Below, one piece after another: positions 11,280 to 22,918 of a DNA stretch of 64,000 nucleotides. The DNA is from Mauremys mutica. Taxonomy: Eukaryota > Chordata > Testudines > Geoemydidae. Within the stretch, counting starts at the first letter, position 1. Every line of letters begins with the position of its first letter. Under the pieces are notes generated by a model, which saw nothing but the letters and a program-made list of their open reading frames with translations, ran no database searches and was not told where the DNA came from. The DNA lies in contig NC_059075.1 in assembly GCF_020497125.1 (NCBI RefSeq), positions 28,432,003 to 28,496,002 on the forward strand, read 5' to 3'. Position numbers and translations under genes: made by a program.

Positions 11280-11897
11280 TACAATCCTACATTGGTGAAA
11301 TGGAGATTTAACTATGGGGTCAGTCCTTCTGTGGTCAGAATCTGGATATTATAACTTTTACGCTATTGATTTGTTCAATGCTGGCCTTATATAAAGAAAA
11401 GCACAGTTCATGTCCCACAAGGCTTAGGATGTAAAACACACCCTGGACAGATAACATTTGTCCTGGGTGCTCATTAAAGCATTGTAATTATTTATTATTA
11501 TTATTTATTGTCGGTTGTGTAACTGCATTAATGACTACACTGGCAGGCTTGGTGGAAGGCAGTGTGTTTTAAGGGAGAGGTTTGAATGAAAAAGCTCCAG
11601 GCACTGGGAGAGTGAAGGGAGTGAGAAAAAGCAGTAGGAGGTAGTGGGAGTGGACGTGCAGGCAGGGCAAACTTGTTCAGGGCTGGTAGAATTTCCCCTC
11701 CCCTTTGCTACATTTCCCATACAAATACAGACTCCTTAATGTGGAGCACGAACGTCATTCCCCCCAGGCTGTGTCTAAAATCACCTGGTTTAGTCTTCCT
11801 CTGACTCACACTGGTGTAAACTGAATTGAGAGCGAACTCGCTGAATCGAACACACTGGATGTTTCCCATGTCACCGATGCTGAGCACCTATAGTAAC
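11280..11897. other. Intergenic, no gene seen
   Basis: No recognisable gene or repeat apart from a short ATT-rich run near 11488-11512. Confidence 0.4.
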
Positions 11898-12113
11898 CAG
11901 TGGTGCAAGTAGAATTCATTTCTTAATGGTACACTGCACTCATGGGAGGGATACAAAGGGTTGCACCAGCTAAAGGGCGGGGGCATGTGACCCCCCCCAT
12001 GTGACTCCTCCCCACCCTGCCACCAGCCCGGGCCCCCCGTGCTCTCCCTATCCCCTCCCCATGATCCACATCCATCCCACGTTACCTGGGGGGGCCCTGT
12101 CCTCCTCCCGCTG
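11898..12113. mobile_element. Left-end fragment of the 5042-5773 hAT family
   Basis: CAGTGGTGCAAGTAGAA, CACTCATGGGAGGGA and CATGATCCACATCCATCCCA follow in the same order as in 5042-5215. Similarity ends near 12113, so the right half is missing. Confidence 0.8.
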
Positions 12114-13258
12114 TGCCAGAGTCTTCTGAACCTGTGTTGTATTACAATTCTGTGTACATAAGTCCAGACCCCTATTGTCAGTTACGTATCTGATCTATCT
12201 AATGTATCTAGTCTATTTTTGTGTAATCTCTCTAATCTATTTTGTCTAATTATAGTCAAACTTTAATCTTATTTATTTTATTCTATTTTTTTAACCTTTG
12301 TTTTTATAATTCATTCATCACTGTGATACCACAGGGTAGAACCTAGCCATGTACCTATTAATGTCTATAGCAAGGAACAATACATAGTGATTCTTAAAAG
12401 TGGAATATTAAGAAATTGACACTATTGAAAATTATCCTTTAATTTCTGAGTCTGTTATGAATCTTCTACAATCCTTACATTATGTATACATAACAATTGG
12501 TGTCTGATGCTTTTAAAAATTTCCTACTATTGAAAAAATATATTAAGATTAGCCAGTTGGTGTACTCTGCCTGGTATTTTTTATGCCAAACTTATGCCAC
12601 TGAGACCCTGTCCTCCCTTCTGTTTGTTTGTCTTCTCCACCTGTTATCTCATCAGATGCTTAGATTGTAGGCCCTTTGGAGCAGAGGACTGTCTCTTTAT
12701 TTCACGTTTGTCCTTTGCTTAGTACACAGGGACCCCAATCCTTCTAGGAGTTGCTGCAGTGCTAATAAATAATAATGACAAATATAAAATGTACGTGGAA
12801 AGAAATGTCAATATTATCCATCAAATATTATCCATCAAAATTCATTTGTAAACAATCAGCTGCTTCCAAGTCTAGTTATCATTTGTGGGGGTGGAATTTT
12901 TAAATGTACTGTGTCTTTGAATTCTGCAGTGAACACTGATAAGGGCACCTGCTGTTCTCATTCCGTAATCAATATCTTTAGGAGTAGGATGCTAAATTTC
13001 AGCAATACTTGTTCATAACACTGATGATGAGATCTAAAAGCTATATATGTATTTGTGTGGTAAAACCAATTAAAGAAGACAGCGCAAAGAGAAAAGAATG
13101 AGAGCGAATCACTTGATAAATCTGTAAGGAATCCATTTGGTCCCAGTGCTTTGTGGGGTCTCCATCAAACATTCTCATCTACATCTGCAGTTGTGAAAAG
13201 GATTCTCAGTAACACTCTGTCATCGTGATGGAGATGCTGAATAGGTTGTTACAGTTTA
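12114..13258. other. Intergenic, no gene seen
   Basis: AT-rich. The stretch about 12655-12775 (GATTGTAGGCCCTTTGGAGC, then AATAAATAATAATGA) resembles an old amniote SINE/LINE tail. No coding sequence supported. Confidence 0.4.
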
Positions 13259-13263
13259 CCTGG

Positions 13264-14099
13264 TGTCATAGGTTTATTCCCCACTTTGAACTTTAGCGTC
13301 CAAAAGATGGGGACCTGCATGGATCCTTCTAAGCTTAAATCCTAGCTTAGATCTGGTAACACTGCCCCCAGCCAAAAATATAGTGTTTGGCACACTCCCT
13401 GTCTCCCCAAACCTTTCCCTGGGGAACACAGATCCAAACTCCTGGGATCTTAACACAAAGGGAAATAAACCATTCCCCCTCCCAGACTTTCCCTCCCTTG
13501 GTCGTCAGGGAAGACTACCTTGATTCAAACTTCTTGAATCTAAAACAAAGAGGGATTCACCTTCCCCTCCCCTTTTCCCCCCCACCTATCCCTGGTGAGT
13601 CAGACTAATCCCCTGGGGTCTCAAACAAGGGAAAAATCAAACAGGTTCTTAAAAAGAAAAGCTTTTAATTAAAGAAAAAGATAAAAACTATCTCTGTAAA
13701 ATCAGGATGGTAGTTTACAGGGTACAGCTTATAAAAACTAGAGGGACTCTAGCATAAATACAAGTACAGCAAAGAGGTAAAATATTGTTCCAGCAAACAC
13801 ACATTTGCAAATACAGAAATTAATCAAAAGACTAATCTGCCTTTCTAATACTCACTATATTGAATAGGAGAGAATATTTCAGGAAGCTTGGAGAACCTGG
13901 ATATACGTCTGGCCCCTCTTAGATCCAAAGAGAGAACACCCCCCAAAACAAAGAACCCAAACAAAGGCTTCCCTCCACCGAGGTTTGAAAGTATCTTGTC
14001 CCCTGATTGGTCCTCTGGTCAGGTGTTTGCCAGATTCACTGAGCTTGTTAACCCTTACAGGTAAAAGAGACCTTAACCCTTAACTATCTGTTTATGACA
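13264..14099 (-). mobile_element. Probable solo LTR, 836 bp
   Basis: On the - strand it begins TGTCATAAACAG and ends AATAAACCTATGACA, giving TG...CA termini with a 7-base inverted repeat. The flanks CCTGG (13259-13263) and CCTGT (14100-14104) form a 5-bp target duplication with one mismatch. On the - strand a CCAAT-like motif (GGACCAATCAGGGGAC) sits in the U3-like part and an AATAAA lies close to the 3' end. No internal retroviral or Gypsy sequence adjoins it, so it looks like a solo LTR left by recombination. Superfamily not determined. Confidence 0.65.
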
Positions 14100-14104
14100 C
14101 CTGT

Positions 14105-14725
14105 ACTCTGGCCAAATGTAACATTTTATATCCTTCTGCCCTGGAGAGTAAGTCACTTAAGAGTGCACCCCTTCAGTCCATGAAGTTCTGTTTTCAGTCT
14201 GTCCAAAGGGGCTCAGACATCAATGTCATGAAATAGCATGCCAGCTTCAGTCCTTCCATTTTTTCCCAAGTAGATCTAACACAGATTCATTCCTACTTTT
14301 CTGGCTTCTGGAAATGACTCTGGAGTTGACTGGTGTCTAACCCATCCAGGCTACTTCGTTTGTTACTCAGCTGAATGTCAGTGGTGGCAAGAAGGTGTGG
14401 AAGGTATGGGTAAGTTCCCACATGAATCAGATGTGTGGTCTTATTTCTGCAAGGGAAGCAGCCAAGCAGTAGGTCAAAGACACAGGTGTGGAGGAGCATT
14501 GCACTGCCCCCATATCTATCCCCAGGTGAGACCACACCTAAAGGAGGGGTGAAAAGAGAAGGCATCAAAACCCACAACACTGCATCACCCATCAGGCACT
14601 TATACATGGGCTTAGCAAGCGCTGGGTAGTAAGCAAGAGATCCTCAGGTACGGTGTAGCTCATTGGTCCATTCACACCAGTTAGTTAATACCCCACTGTT
14701 GCATTTAGTGGTGGCCTTCCTGTGT
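14105..14725. other. Intergenic, no gene seen
   Basis: Open frames on both strands at about 14293-14629 have no domain, splice site or repeat match that I recognise. Confidence 0.4.
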
Positions 14726-14922
14726 ATGTCTACATGGCATTTTGTAGCCCATGGGAGCAAGCCCCCCTTCCTAGGCTTCAGAGTCTGAGCTCCAGCCCAA
14801 GGCTTCAAAGCACTCTCTACACAGCTATTTTTAGAGCACTAGCCTGAGCTCCACTAGTCCAAGTCTATCAACCCAGGCTGGGATGCTTGCTCCCTTGGGC
14901 TCCAAAATGCTGTGTAGATGTA
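14726..14922. mobile_element. Foldback MITE with TGTCTACA-type ends
   Basis: The left part TGTCTACATGGCATTTTG and GGAGCAAGC recurs inverted on the right as GCTTGCTCCC and CAAAATGCTGTGTAGA. The GTCTACA ends resemble the Harbinger termini at 28844 and 33668, but I could not define a clean TWA duplication. Confidence 0.55.
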
Positions 14923-16829
14923 CCCACTATGTCTGTGACCAAGCTCTGCAGTGTCTGTACAGTCATGTTATGGTCTGAGCTTCACAGAGATCATACACAC
15001 AGGCTGCTCCATGCATTTTGGTGCACAGTATTCTTAACAGTGTGCGCTTGTTGATGGCATGCACAGTCTTTGACCAGTCAATTCATTAGGCTGCCGTAGT
15101 TGATAGCTCCCCTTCATATGATGTCAAATGATTAGAGGAAGCCTCCTTACCACCACTCAGGATTATCTAATCTATGTTCCACTCATGCCTTTGATATGTG
15201 AGTGCCTATGCTGCAGGTGGTTATCAGGGTCTCATCTCATGGTAACTTTGGCCTCAACCCAGTCTATGAGGTCGACATCATTAGCAACATCCTTCTGCTG
15301 CTGCAGATTTTGCTGTGCTGATGGCACTACGCTAAACAGTAAAGAACACCTCAGTGTACCAGCACGGCATCCAGTTCTGAACTGCGTCCTTGTGATGGGC
15401 ACACATTTTACAGGCCCAATAGTAACTCCATGGCCTAGCAACTCTGCTGGTGCTTTGGTTCCCGCCTCCCCTGGGACTATCCTTCCCCTTACAGACACCG
15501 GGATTCCCTCCTTCCCCCAGGAATCTCCTTCCCTCCCAATCCCCTCAGCAATCCCCCTCCTCCCCAGTCACCTCATTGTTCCCCCCCTTCCCTGGGACTC
15601 TCCTTCCTCCGATCACCCCAGGGCTCCCTCTCCAGTCACCTCAGGATTCCACACCTCCGGGACTCCCCTTCTCTCCCAATCACTTCAGGATCCCCCCCTT
15701 TCTATTCTTGGGAAGCACAGCTCAGGAGTCAGTTCCTCCTGCTGGGTCTGAGGAATTTAGCTCCACCTGCGGGGAATCTACGGCGCAGGTGGGAATGGGA
15801 TCCTCTCACTGCATTGCTCCACCTCTTTCCTGACCCTGGCACTACCAGAGATGGAGTTGAGGGTCTAAGCCCCATCTAGCCACTCTATGACATTGTTGGT
15901 GGCTGGTCACCTCATTTTTCTGTAGGACTCACTACTCTAGCTATGAGACATGGTTATAGTACTGAACTGACGGTTGGCACTGATAGGTGGTTGTGTGCTA
16001 GCTAAGTATGTGCTAAAGGTGATTGTCAGCTGGTGATGCCAGCGATTGCTTGTGCTAATAGCTGTATGATGCCTCACTTATGACAGGAATATGTCTCATC
16101 ACGAGACCAGGCTTGCTTCATGACTTGTGATGACAATATCCGCACCAGGGAGGCTGGGAGTGGCAAGCACTGTCAGGTTATACTGATTGTCTGTTGAAGC
16201 GTATTGTGAAGCTTGTCAGTAAAAAATTGCACAGCACAGTGTTTCAGACGCTGTATGACAAATAGCATATACCAGTCTATAGGCGGGGTTTGTCTGTTCG
16301 TTCCTATCACCATGATACCCCATGTTTGCCTCCGTAGAGGCAATTCTGCGTGTTGGTACAGGTCAGAAAATTAAGGCCATATGTTCAAAAGAGAGGCTTG
16401 GCTTCTCTTTTGTGAGGGCATTTTGCACCTGCAAAATGTCACTCTCAGTTTGCACCCAGAGTGCAAAAGAATGGGAGTGGTCCCAGTGCCTTTGTGGCTC
16501 CCATTGGCTGGGAACGGGGAACCCCGGCCACTGGGAGTTGCAGGCAGCTGTGCCGGCGGACAGTCAATGTAAACAAACTGTCTTGCAGCCCGCCAGCGGA
16601 TTACCCTGACAGGCCACGTGCCACAGGCATTTCATCATGACTGCTGTGGCTCATGACATTTGCCTGTGAATAACACACCTATGATTGTTATGGCAGGATG
16701 GAGTAGGTTGAAAGTAGAGCTGGTCAGGAAGAGAATTGTTCAGCAGGATGTTTTTTTGTCAGAAAATGTTGATTCATCAAATGTTTCTCAGGTCCAGGAT
16801 GGAATTTCTGGTCAAAATGATAGAGAGAC
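14923..16829. other. Intergenic; degenerate pyrimidine-rich repeat at 15465-15720
   Basis: At 15465-15720 a proline-coding, pyrimidine-rich stretch repeats loosely (GGGACTCTCCTTCCTCC, GGGACTCCCCTTCTCTCCC, each followed by CAGTCACCTCA-like text) at irregular spacing. This accounts for the open frames at 15128-15833. I see no gene elsewhere in this interval. Confidence 0.45.
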
Positions 16830-16935
16830 GTGTCTGAGACTAGCCAATAGGCTGGTGGCTAGAGTGCCTAACGGGGATATGGAAGACAGAGGTTTGAGTC
16901 CCTGGTGAGTGCCCTAACCACTGGGCTATAGGATA
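16830..16935 (+). repeat. Old tRNA-like SINE fragment (MIR/CORE-like)
   Basis: GGTGGCTAGAGTGCC resembles a pol III A box and GAGGTTTGAGTCCCTGG a B box, followed by GCCCTAACCACTGGGCTAT. This arrangement occurs in ancient tRNA-derived SINEs. It is degenerate and not a tRNA gene. Confidence 0.4.
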
Positions 16936-16941
16936 AGTCAG

Positions 16942-16962
16942 TCTCTCTCTCTCTCTCTCTCT
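16942..16962. repeat. (TC)n microsatellite
   Basis: About ten uninterrupted TC units. Confidence 0.95.
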
Positions 16963-17279
16963 TTCACTGGCCCACTGAATAGTTAATAATTTATAAAAAA
17001 TGTAAATGCTCCAATAAGAGAGTTTGAGACTGACAGGGGTTCTCATAACATTTTGTTGGTGGCCTTAGAGTGCAGCCACCAACTCTTGCTGGTGGCCGCA
17101 CTGACAATTTTTCCTAAAATCCTTAATTAACTTTAGGAAAACCAAAGAAATATGCATGTATACACATCCAGATCATTGCAATTTATTTAAGTAAGGTTTT
17201 TTTTTGCAGACTCAATAAAAATAATGCTGCGAAAAGTGATATTTGTGTGTTTGTTAATATCACTTTTCACAGCATGTCC

Positions 17280-18170
17280 TGGCAAGTTCAGACCTGGATG
17301 GAGGGGTGCGGGGTGAGGCAGCAGAGGCCCGAGGCGGTGGATGGAGGGCCCCGCCGCCATGTGGTCGGAGGTGTGAGTCAGCGCCTGGGGATGGGTGTTG
17401 GTGCCCCGGGCCAGCACTCACTGGAGCCCAGGGTTGGTGCCTGCAGTTGCATGGCCAGGGCTGGGGATCAGCACCCACGGCACCCAGAGCTGGCACTGTG
17501 ACTGGGCCCAGGGGTCAGGACCAGGGTTGGCACTGGGGGTCTATGCCCGCTGCTGCACAGCCGGGGCTGGGAGTCAGTGTCCTGGGCCAGCACCTGCTGG
17601 AGCCAACTGCTGCGCAACTGGGACTGGAGGTTAGTGTCCAGGGCCAGTACCTGTGGAACCTGGGTTGGTGCCCACTGCTGCATGACCAGGGCTGGGGATC
17701 GGCGCCCAGGGCCAGCACCTGCCAGAACCCAGGGCCAACATCCAGGAGCAGTGCCCAAGGTCAATGGCCAGGGCTGGGGGTCAGAGTGCACCACCGGGGT
17801 TTGGTTGCCGCCGGGGGTTTGGGGCTGGCGCTTGGGGTCTGTGCCTGCTGCCGCACAGCCAGGGCTAGGGGTCAGCATCCAGAACCAGCACCCGCCAGAG
17901 CCCAAGGCCATTGCCGTGGATCTGCAGCTGCTGGAGCTCAGGGTTGGTGCCTGAAGCCGGCACCTGGGGTCAGTGACTGGGGCTGGGGGGTCCGCGCACA
18001 CTCCAACCCCTGGCCATGTGGCAGCGGGCTCCGGTCCCTGGCTCTGGCCAGCAGCCGCCAGCGGGATTGGGGGTCGGCACCACACGGCCAGAGCCAGGGA
18101 TTGGAGCCTGCTGCCTCGTGGCCGAGATATGAAGCCCCATATATGGAGTCCGAGTCTGCAGCCAGGCTCC
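17280..18170. repeat. GC-rich degenerate tandem repeat
   Basis: A unit of very roughly 80-95 bp built from GGGCCAGCACCTG, CAGAGCCCAGGGTTGGTGCC, GCTGCATGGCCAGGGCTGGG and GTCAGTGCCC recurs many times with substitutions and length changes. Both strands lack stops for long distances, giving frames such as 17306-18199, but the residues follow the repeat and I recognise no domain. The array runs up against the L3-like LINE. Confidence 0.75.
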
Positions 18171-18199
18171 CTAAGTCCCTGCCACCCAACCAAGTCTGA

Positions 18200-20487
18200 G
18201 CCTAAGGGGGAACTATGCAAAAATGAGGGGGTTAGTTAAACAGAAGTTAAAAGGTACAGTGACTAAAGTGAAATCCCTGCAAGCTGCATGGGCGCTTTTT
18301 AAAGACACCATAATAGGCACCCAACTTCAATGTATACCCCAAATTAAGAAACACAGTAAAAGAACTAAAAAAGAGCCACCGTGGCTTAACAACCATGTAA
18401 AAGAAGCAGTGAGAGATAAAAAGACTTCCTTTAAAAAGTGGAAGTCAAATAGTGAGGCAAATAGAAAGGAGCATAAACACTACCAAATTAAGTGCAAGAG
18501 TATAATAAGAAAAGCCAAAGAGGAGTTTGAAGAACGGCTAGCCAAAAACTCCAAAGGTAATAACAAAATGTTTTTAAGTACATCAGAAGCAGGAAGCCTG
18601 CTAAACAACCAGTGAGGCCCCTTGACGATCGAGATACCAAAGGAGCGCTTAAAGATGATAAAGTAATTGCGGAGAAACTAAATGGATTCTTTGCTTCAGT
18701 CTTCACGGCTGAGGATGTTAGGGAGATTCCCAAACCTGAGCTGGCTTTTGTAGGTGACAAATCTGAGGAACTGTCACAGATTAAAGTGTCACTAGAGGAG
18801 GTTTTGGAATTAATTGATAAACTCAACATTAACAATTCACCGGGACCAGATGGCATTCACCCAAGAGTTCTGAAAGAACTCAAATGTGAAGTTGCGGAAC
18901 TATTAACTAAGATTTGTAACCTGTCCTTTAAATTGGCTTCAGTACCCAATGACTGGAAGTTAGCTAATGTAACGCCAATATTTAAAAAGGGCTCTAGGGG
19001 TGATCCCGGCAATTACAGACCGGTAAGTCTAACGTCAGTACCAGGCAAATTAGTCAAAACAATAGTTAAGAATAAAATTGTCAGACATAGAAAAACATAA
19101 ACTGTTGAGCAATAGTCAACATGGTTTCTGTAAAGGGAAATCGTGTCTTACTAATCTATTAGAGTTCTTTGAAGGGGTCAACAAACATGTGGATAAGGGG
19201 GATCCAATGGACATAGTATACTTAGATTTCCAGAAAGCCTTTGATAAGGTCCCTCACCAAAGGCTATTACGTAAATTAAGCTGTCATGGGATAAAAGGGA
19301 AGGTCCTTTCATGGATTGAGAACTGGTTAAAAGACAGGGAACAAAGGGTAGGAATTAATGGTAAATTCTCAGAATGGAGAGGGGTAACTAGTGGTGTTCC
19401 CCAAGGGTCAGTCCTAGGACCAATCCTATTCAATTTATTCATAAATGATCTGGAGAAAGGGGTAAACAGTGAGGTGGCAAAGTTTGCAGATGATACTAAA
19501 CTACTCAAGATAGTTAAGACCAAAGAAGACTGTGAAGAACTTCAAAAAGATCTCACAAAACTAAGTGATTGGGCAACAAAATGGCAAATGAAATTTAATG
19601 TGGATAAATGTAAAGTAATGCACATTGGAAAAAATAACCCCAACTATACATACAATATGATGGGGGCTAATTTAGCTACAACGAGTCAGGAAAAAGATCT
19701 TGAAGTCATCATGGACAGTTCTCTGAAGATGTCCACGCAGTGTGCAGAGGTGGTCAAAAAAGCAAACAGGATGTTAGGAATCATTAAAAAGGGAATAGAG
19801 AATAAGACTGAGAATATATTATTGCCCTTATATAAATCCATGGTACGCCCACATCTCGAATACTGTGTACAGATGTGGTCTCCTCACCTCAAAAAAAGAT
19901 ATACTGGCACTAGAAAAGGTTCAGAAAAGGGCAACTAAAATGATTAGGGGTTTGGAGAGGGTCCCATATGAGGAAAGATTAAAGAGGCTAGGACTCTTCA
20001 GCTTGGAAAAGAGGAGACTAAGGGGATATGATAGAGGTATATAAAATCATGAGTGATGTGGAGAAAGTGGATAAGGAAAAGTTATTTACTTATTCCCATA
20101 ATACAAGAACTAGGGGTCACCAAATGAAATTAATAGGCAGCAGGTTTAAAACAAATAAAAGGAAGTTCTTCTTCATGCAGCGCACAGTCAACTTGTGGAA
20201 CTCCTTACCTGAGGAGGTTGTGAAGGCTAGGACTATAACAGCGTTTAAAAGAGAACTGGATAAATTCATGGTGGTTAAGTCCATTAATGGCTATTAGCCA
20301 GGATGGGTAAGGAATGATGTCCCTAGCCTCTGTTTGTCAGAGGGTGGAGATGGATGGCAGGAGAGAGATCACTTGATCATTGCCTGTTAGGTTCACTCTC
20401 TCTGGGGCACCTGGCATTGGTCACTGTCGATAGACAGATACTGGGCTAGATGGACCTTTGGTCTGACCCGGTACGGCCGTTCTTATG
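18200..20487 (+). mobile_element. L3-like (CR1 clade) LINE, 5'-truncated
   Basis: Sequence begins within the part between endonuclease and reverse transcriptase and continues to a 3' end reading GGGCTAGATGGACCTTTGG then GGTACGGCCGTTCTTATGA, which is the L3-type LINE end. No endonuclease domain lies upstream; GC-rich tandem repeat precedes it. A related copy on the - strand at 39637-40150 carries the same tail. I could not identify a target duplication. The subfamily name is an inference from the 3' tail. Confidence 0.8.
18223..20297 (+). pseudogene. L3-like reverse transcriptase ORF, disrupted
   Basis: Four consecutive open segments (18223-18615, 18612-19100, 19078-19938, 20028-20297) together read as one CR1-clade ORF2 C-terminal half. 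Visible motifs: INNSPGPDGIHPRVLK and NWKLA-like NDWKLANVTPIFKKGS in the finger region; DFQKAFDKVPH with the first catalytic aspartate; GVPQGSVLGPILFNLFINDL; and the catalytic AKFADDTKLL (FADD box) near 19480-19500. The segments are separated by a stop and frameshifts, so the enzyme is dead. The central 286-residue segment covering the palm is uninterrupted, which suggests a fairly young insertion. Retrotransposition would copy RNA at a nicked target; the endonuclease part is missing here. Confidence 0.82.
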
Positions 20488-20731
20488 AGCCCCACTAAGC
20501 CTCCCGTTCCTCCCCTCCCCCATTAGAGAACTCACCTTGCTCCTTCAGTGTTGTGCCCCACCTGTCTCCAGAGACATGCAGAGTGGTGCATCCAGGAGCA
20601 ACAGGCAGGGAGCGGGGCTGACACTTTCCTGCCCCCCAACCCCCGCCATCACCACCCAGGAAGCTGTGATGGCTTCAGGGAAACCCCCTGGTGGCCACAT
20701 GCGGCCACGTTTGAGAAACAGTGCTCTAGAC

Positions 20732-22687
20732 CAGGCCTGCACAACTCGTAAAGCGGCGAGGGCCACATTCCTCCAAAGAAAACGGCTAAGGGCCAAAACC
20801 TCCGGGCCCCGCAGAAACACCCCGCCCCAGGGCCGCCCAGCCCTGCGGAAACAAACCCTCCTTCCCCAGCGCCGCTCCACCAAAACAGCTGTGGGCCAAA
20901 AAGGAAGGTTGGGGGTGGGGAGGTGATACTTTATTTTAAATCAACCAGGGGCTCCCATCTGAAGAGGTGGCTGGGAGCCCTCAGGGGCAAATTAAAGGGC
21001 CCAGGGCTCCGGCGGCTGGGGGAACCCGGCAGGGCCAGCTCTAGGTTTTTTGCTGCCCCAAGCAAAAAAAAAATTTGGCTGCCCCCGATCCCAGCCCTGG
21101 GCTCCCCCCTGCACCCCCCTGCTGCCCCAATCCTGGGCTTTCCCCCCACCCACACCCCCTGCTGCCCCAGCGCTGGGCTTCCCCCTTTCCTCCCCACCAG
21201 TGCCCTCCCTCCACCCTGCTGCTGCCCCAGCCCTGGGCTCCCCCCCACACCTCCTGCTGCCCCAGCCCTGGGTCACTGGTAACTCGCTCCCAGGGTGGAT
21301 CATTCAGCAGGAATTTTGGATGTGCACAAAACACAGACAGGATTGGTTCCCATATGGTTACAGAGCTGCAGTAAAGTGGAACAAGTTTCAGCTTGTGTGA
21401 TTGGAGGATATCTGGATGCATATTATAGGACTGTCCTCCATAAATGAGGAAAAGTTGAGGTGCCTTTATTATTCTTTTGTTCCACTCTTTCTTTCTATGG
21501 GGAATTTGCCAATGCAATATCACTGTCTTCCTTTTAAACAAATAAAAAGGCAATGGCTGTTGAAAATAGCAATTCCAGTGCTAATAAGCATTTCTTGCTC
21601 AATTTTATCCTACTTTTTCTACAGCATATGGATCAGCAGTGGATCAGTATATTTGATTTGGGAGAAATGAAGTAACAGCTGCCCAAACTGAGCTTGAGCA
21701 CTCCTGAATTTTGAGGTGTTCAAATCTGGAAGGCAGGTGCTGGGGGGGAGGGGCCTGTGGGCTCCGTGGGGGAGCATGGCAGCAACATGTCTGGAGGTGC
21801 ATGGAGCCAGACACGCTGGTCTGAGTGGCACGGTAAGGGGGCTGGGGGTGGGAGAAGGGATAGGGGGCTCCGGGGGGCAGTCAAGGGACAGGGAGCAGGG
21901 GGGGTTGGATGGGGCGGAGGTTCAGGGGGGCAGTCAGGGGACAGGCAGCAGTTGGATAGGCATGGGAGTCTCAGGGGTTCATCAGGGGACAGGTAGGGGG
22001 TGAGGTTGTGAGGGGAAGCTGGGGGGATCTCAGGAGGGGGCAGTTGGGGACAAGGAGAAGGGAGGCTTAGATAGGGGCTGGGGTCCCAAGGGGCAGTTAG
22101 GGGCAGGGGTCTTGGGAGGGGGTAATCGGGGGACAAGGACCAGCAGTGTTAGATAGGGAGTGAGGGTCCTGGGGGGCAGTTGGGGCAGGGGTCCGTGGAG
22201 GGGGCAATCACCAGCCACGGCCGGGATTCAAAGGGCTGCGGGCTGCCCTCTGCTGCGGGCAGCACAGAGCCCTTTGATTCCCCTCCGCGGCTGGAATTTA
22301 AAGGGCTCTGGGCTCCCGGTGGCTGTGGGCAGCGCAGAGCTCTCTGACTCCCGGCCGTGGCTGGGATTTAAAGGGCTCTGGGCTCCCCGCGGCTGCTAGC
22401 AGCCCAGAGCTCTCTGACTCCCGGCCGCGGCTGAGATTTAAAGGGCTCTGGGCTCCCCGCGGCTGTGGGCAGCGCAGAGCCCTTTGATTCCCTGCCGCGG
22501 CTGGGATTTAAAGGGATCTGCGCTCCCCATGGCTGCGGGCAGCCCAGAGCCCCTCTGACTCCTGGCCGCAGCTGGGATTCAAAGGGCTCTGGGCTGCCCG
22601 CAGAGCGCCGTGTGCGGGGGATTCAGAATCCCCCCCGCGGGCCGCACAGTGAGGCTCCGCGGGCCGCATGTATGTTGTGCAGGCCTG
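20732..22687. mobile_element. Large non-autonomous hAT element, 1956 bp
   Basis: The termini CAGGCCTGCACAAC and GTTGTGCAGGCCTG are perfect inverted repeats, and an 8-bp duplication CTCTAGAC flanks them exactly (20724-20731 and 22688-22695). There is no transposase. The interior is a patchwork: a segment starting CAGGGCCAGCTCTAGG at 21026 that resembles another hAT end, C-rich repeats to 21270, a short AT-rich segment, G-rich repeats (GGGGGCAGTCAGGGGACAGG-like) at 21830-22200, and GC-rich modules at 22215-22610. All long open frames inside follow these repeats. Confidence 0.85.
22215..22610. repeat. GC-rich tandem modules inside the hAT
   Basis: Four to five copies of a ~75-80 bp unit: GGCTGGGATTTAAAGGGCTC, TGGGCTCCCCGCGGCTG, CGGGCAGCGCAGAGCCC, TTTGATTCCC. 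The half-units are near-inverted (ending in AAAGGGCTC and GAGCCCTTT), so each can fold. A similar module occurs in 10119-10800 and 39860-39960. Confidence 0.7.
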
Positions 22688-22699
22688 CTCTAGACTCTA

Positions 22700-22800
22700 G
22701 AGCCTGGGGGGACACCTTAGTCCAAGCCCTTGCTCTGCCTAATTCAGAGCAGGGAGTTGAACTGGGTCTCCCACATGCTAGGTGAATGTCCTGGCTAGTC
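22700..22800 (-). repeat. Old tRNA-like SINE fragment
   Basis: GCAGGGAGTTGAACTGGGTC TCCC-type text (a reversed B box region) followed by GTCCTGGCTAGTCTAGGGCC matches the head of MIR-like CORE-SINEs read on the - strand. Confidence 0.4.
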
Positions 22801-22892
22801 TAGGGCCTCACATTCATGCTTTTTGCATGAACATTTTTTAAAGGTCTCAGTTAGACTCCATTCTGTCATGTGGTCCCTTACTGAGGATTAGG

Positions 22893-22918
22893 GTGTGTGT
22901 GTGTGTGCGTGCGTGCGC
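22893..22918. repeat. (GT)n/(GC GT)n microsatellite
   Basis: Run of GT units passing into GCGT units. Confidence 0.9.

Noticed and set aside
17306..18199. 297-residue open frame
   Set aside because: Follows the GC-rich tandem repeat; residues repeat with the DNA unit and other frames are equally open.
21041..21553. Proline/glycine-rich frames in the 21 kb region
   Set aside because: Result from C-rich repeats inside the 1956-bp hAT.
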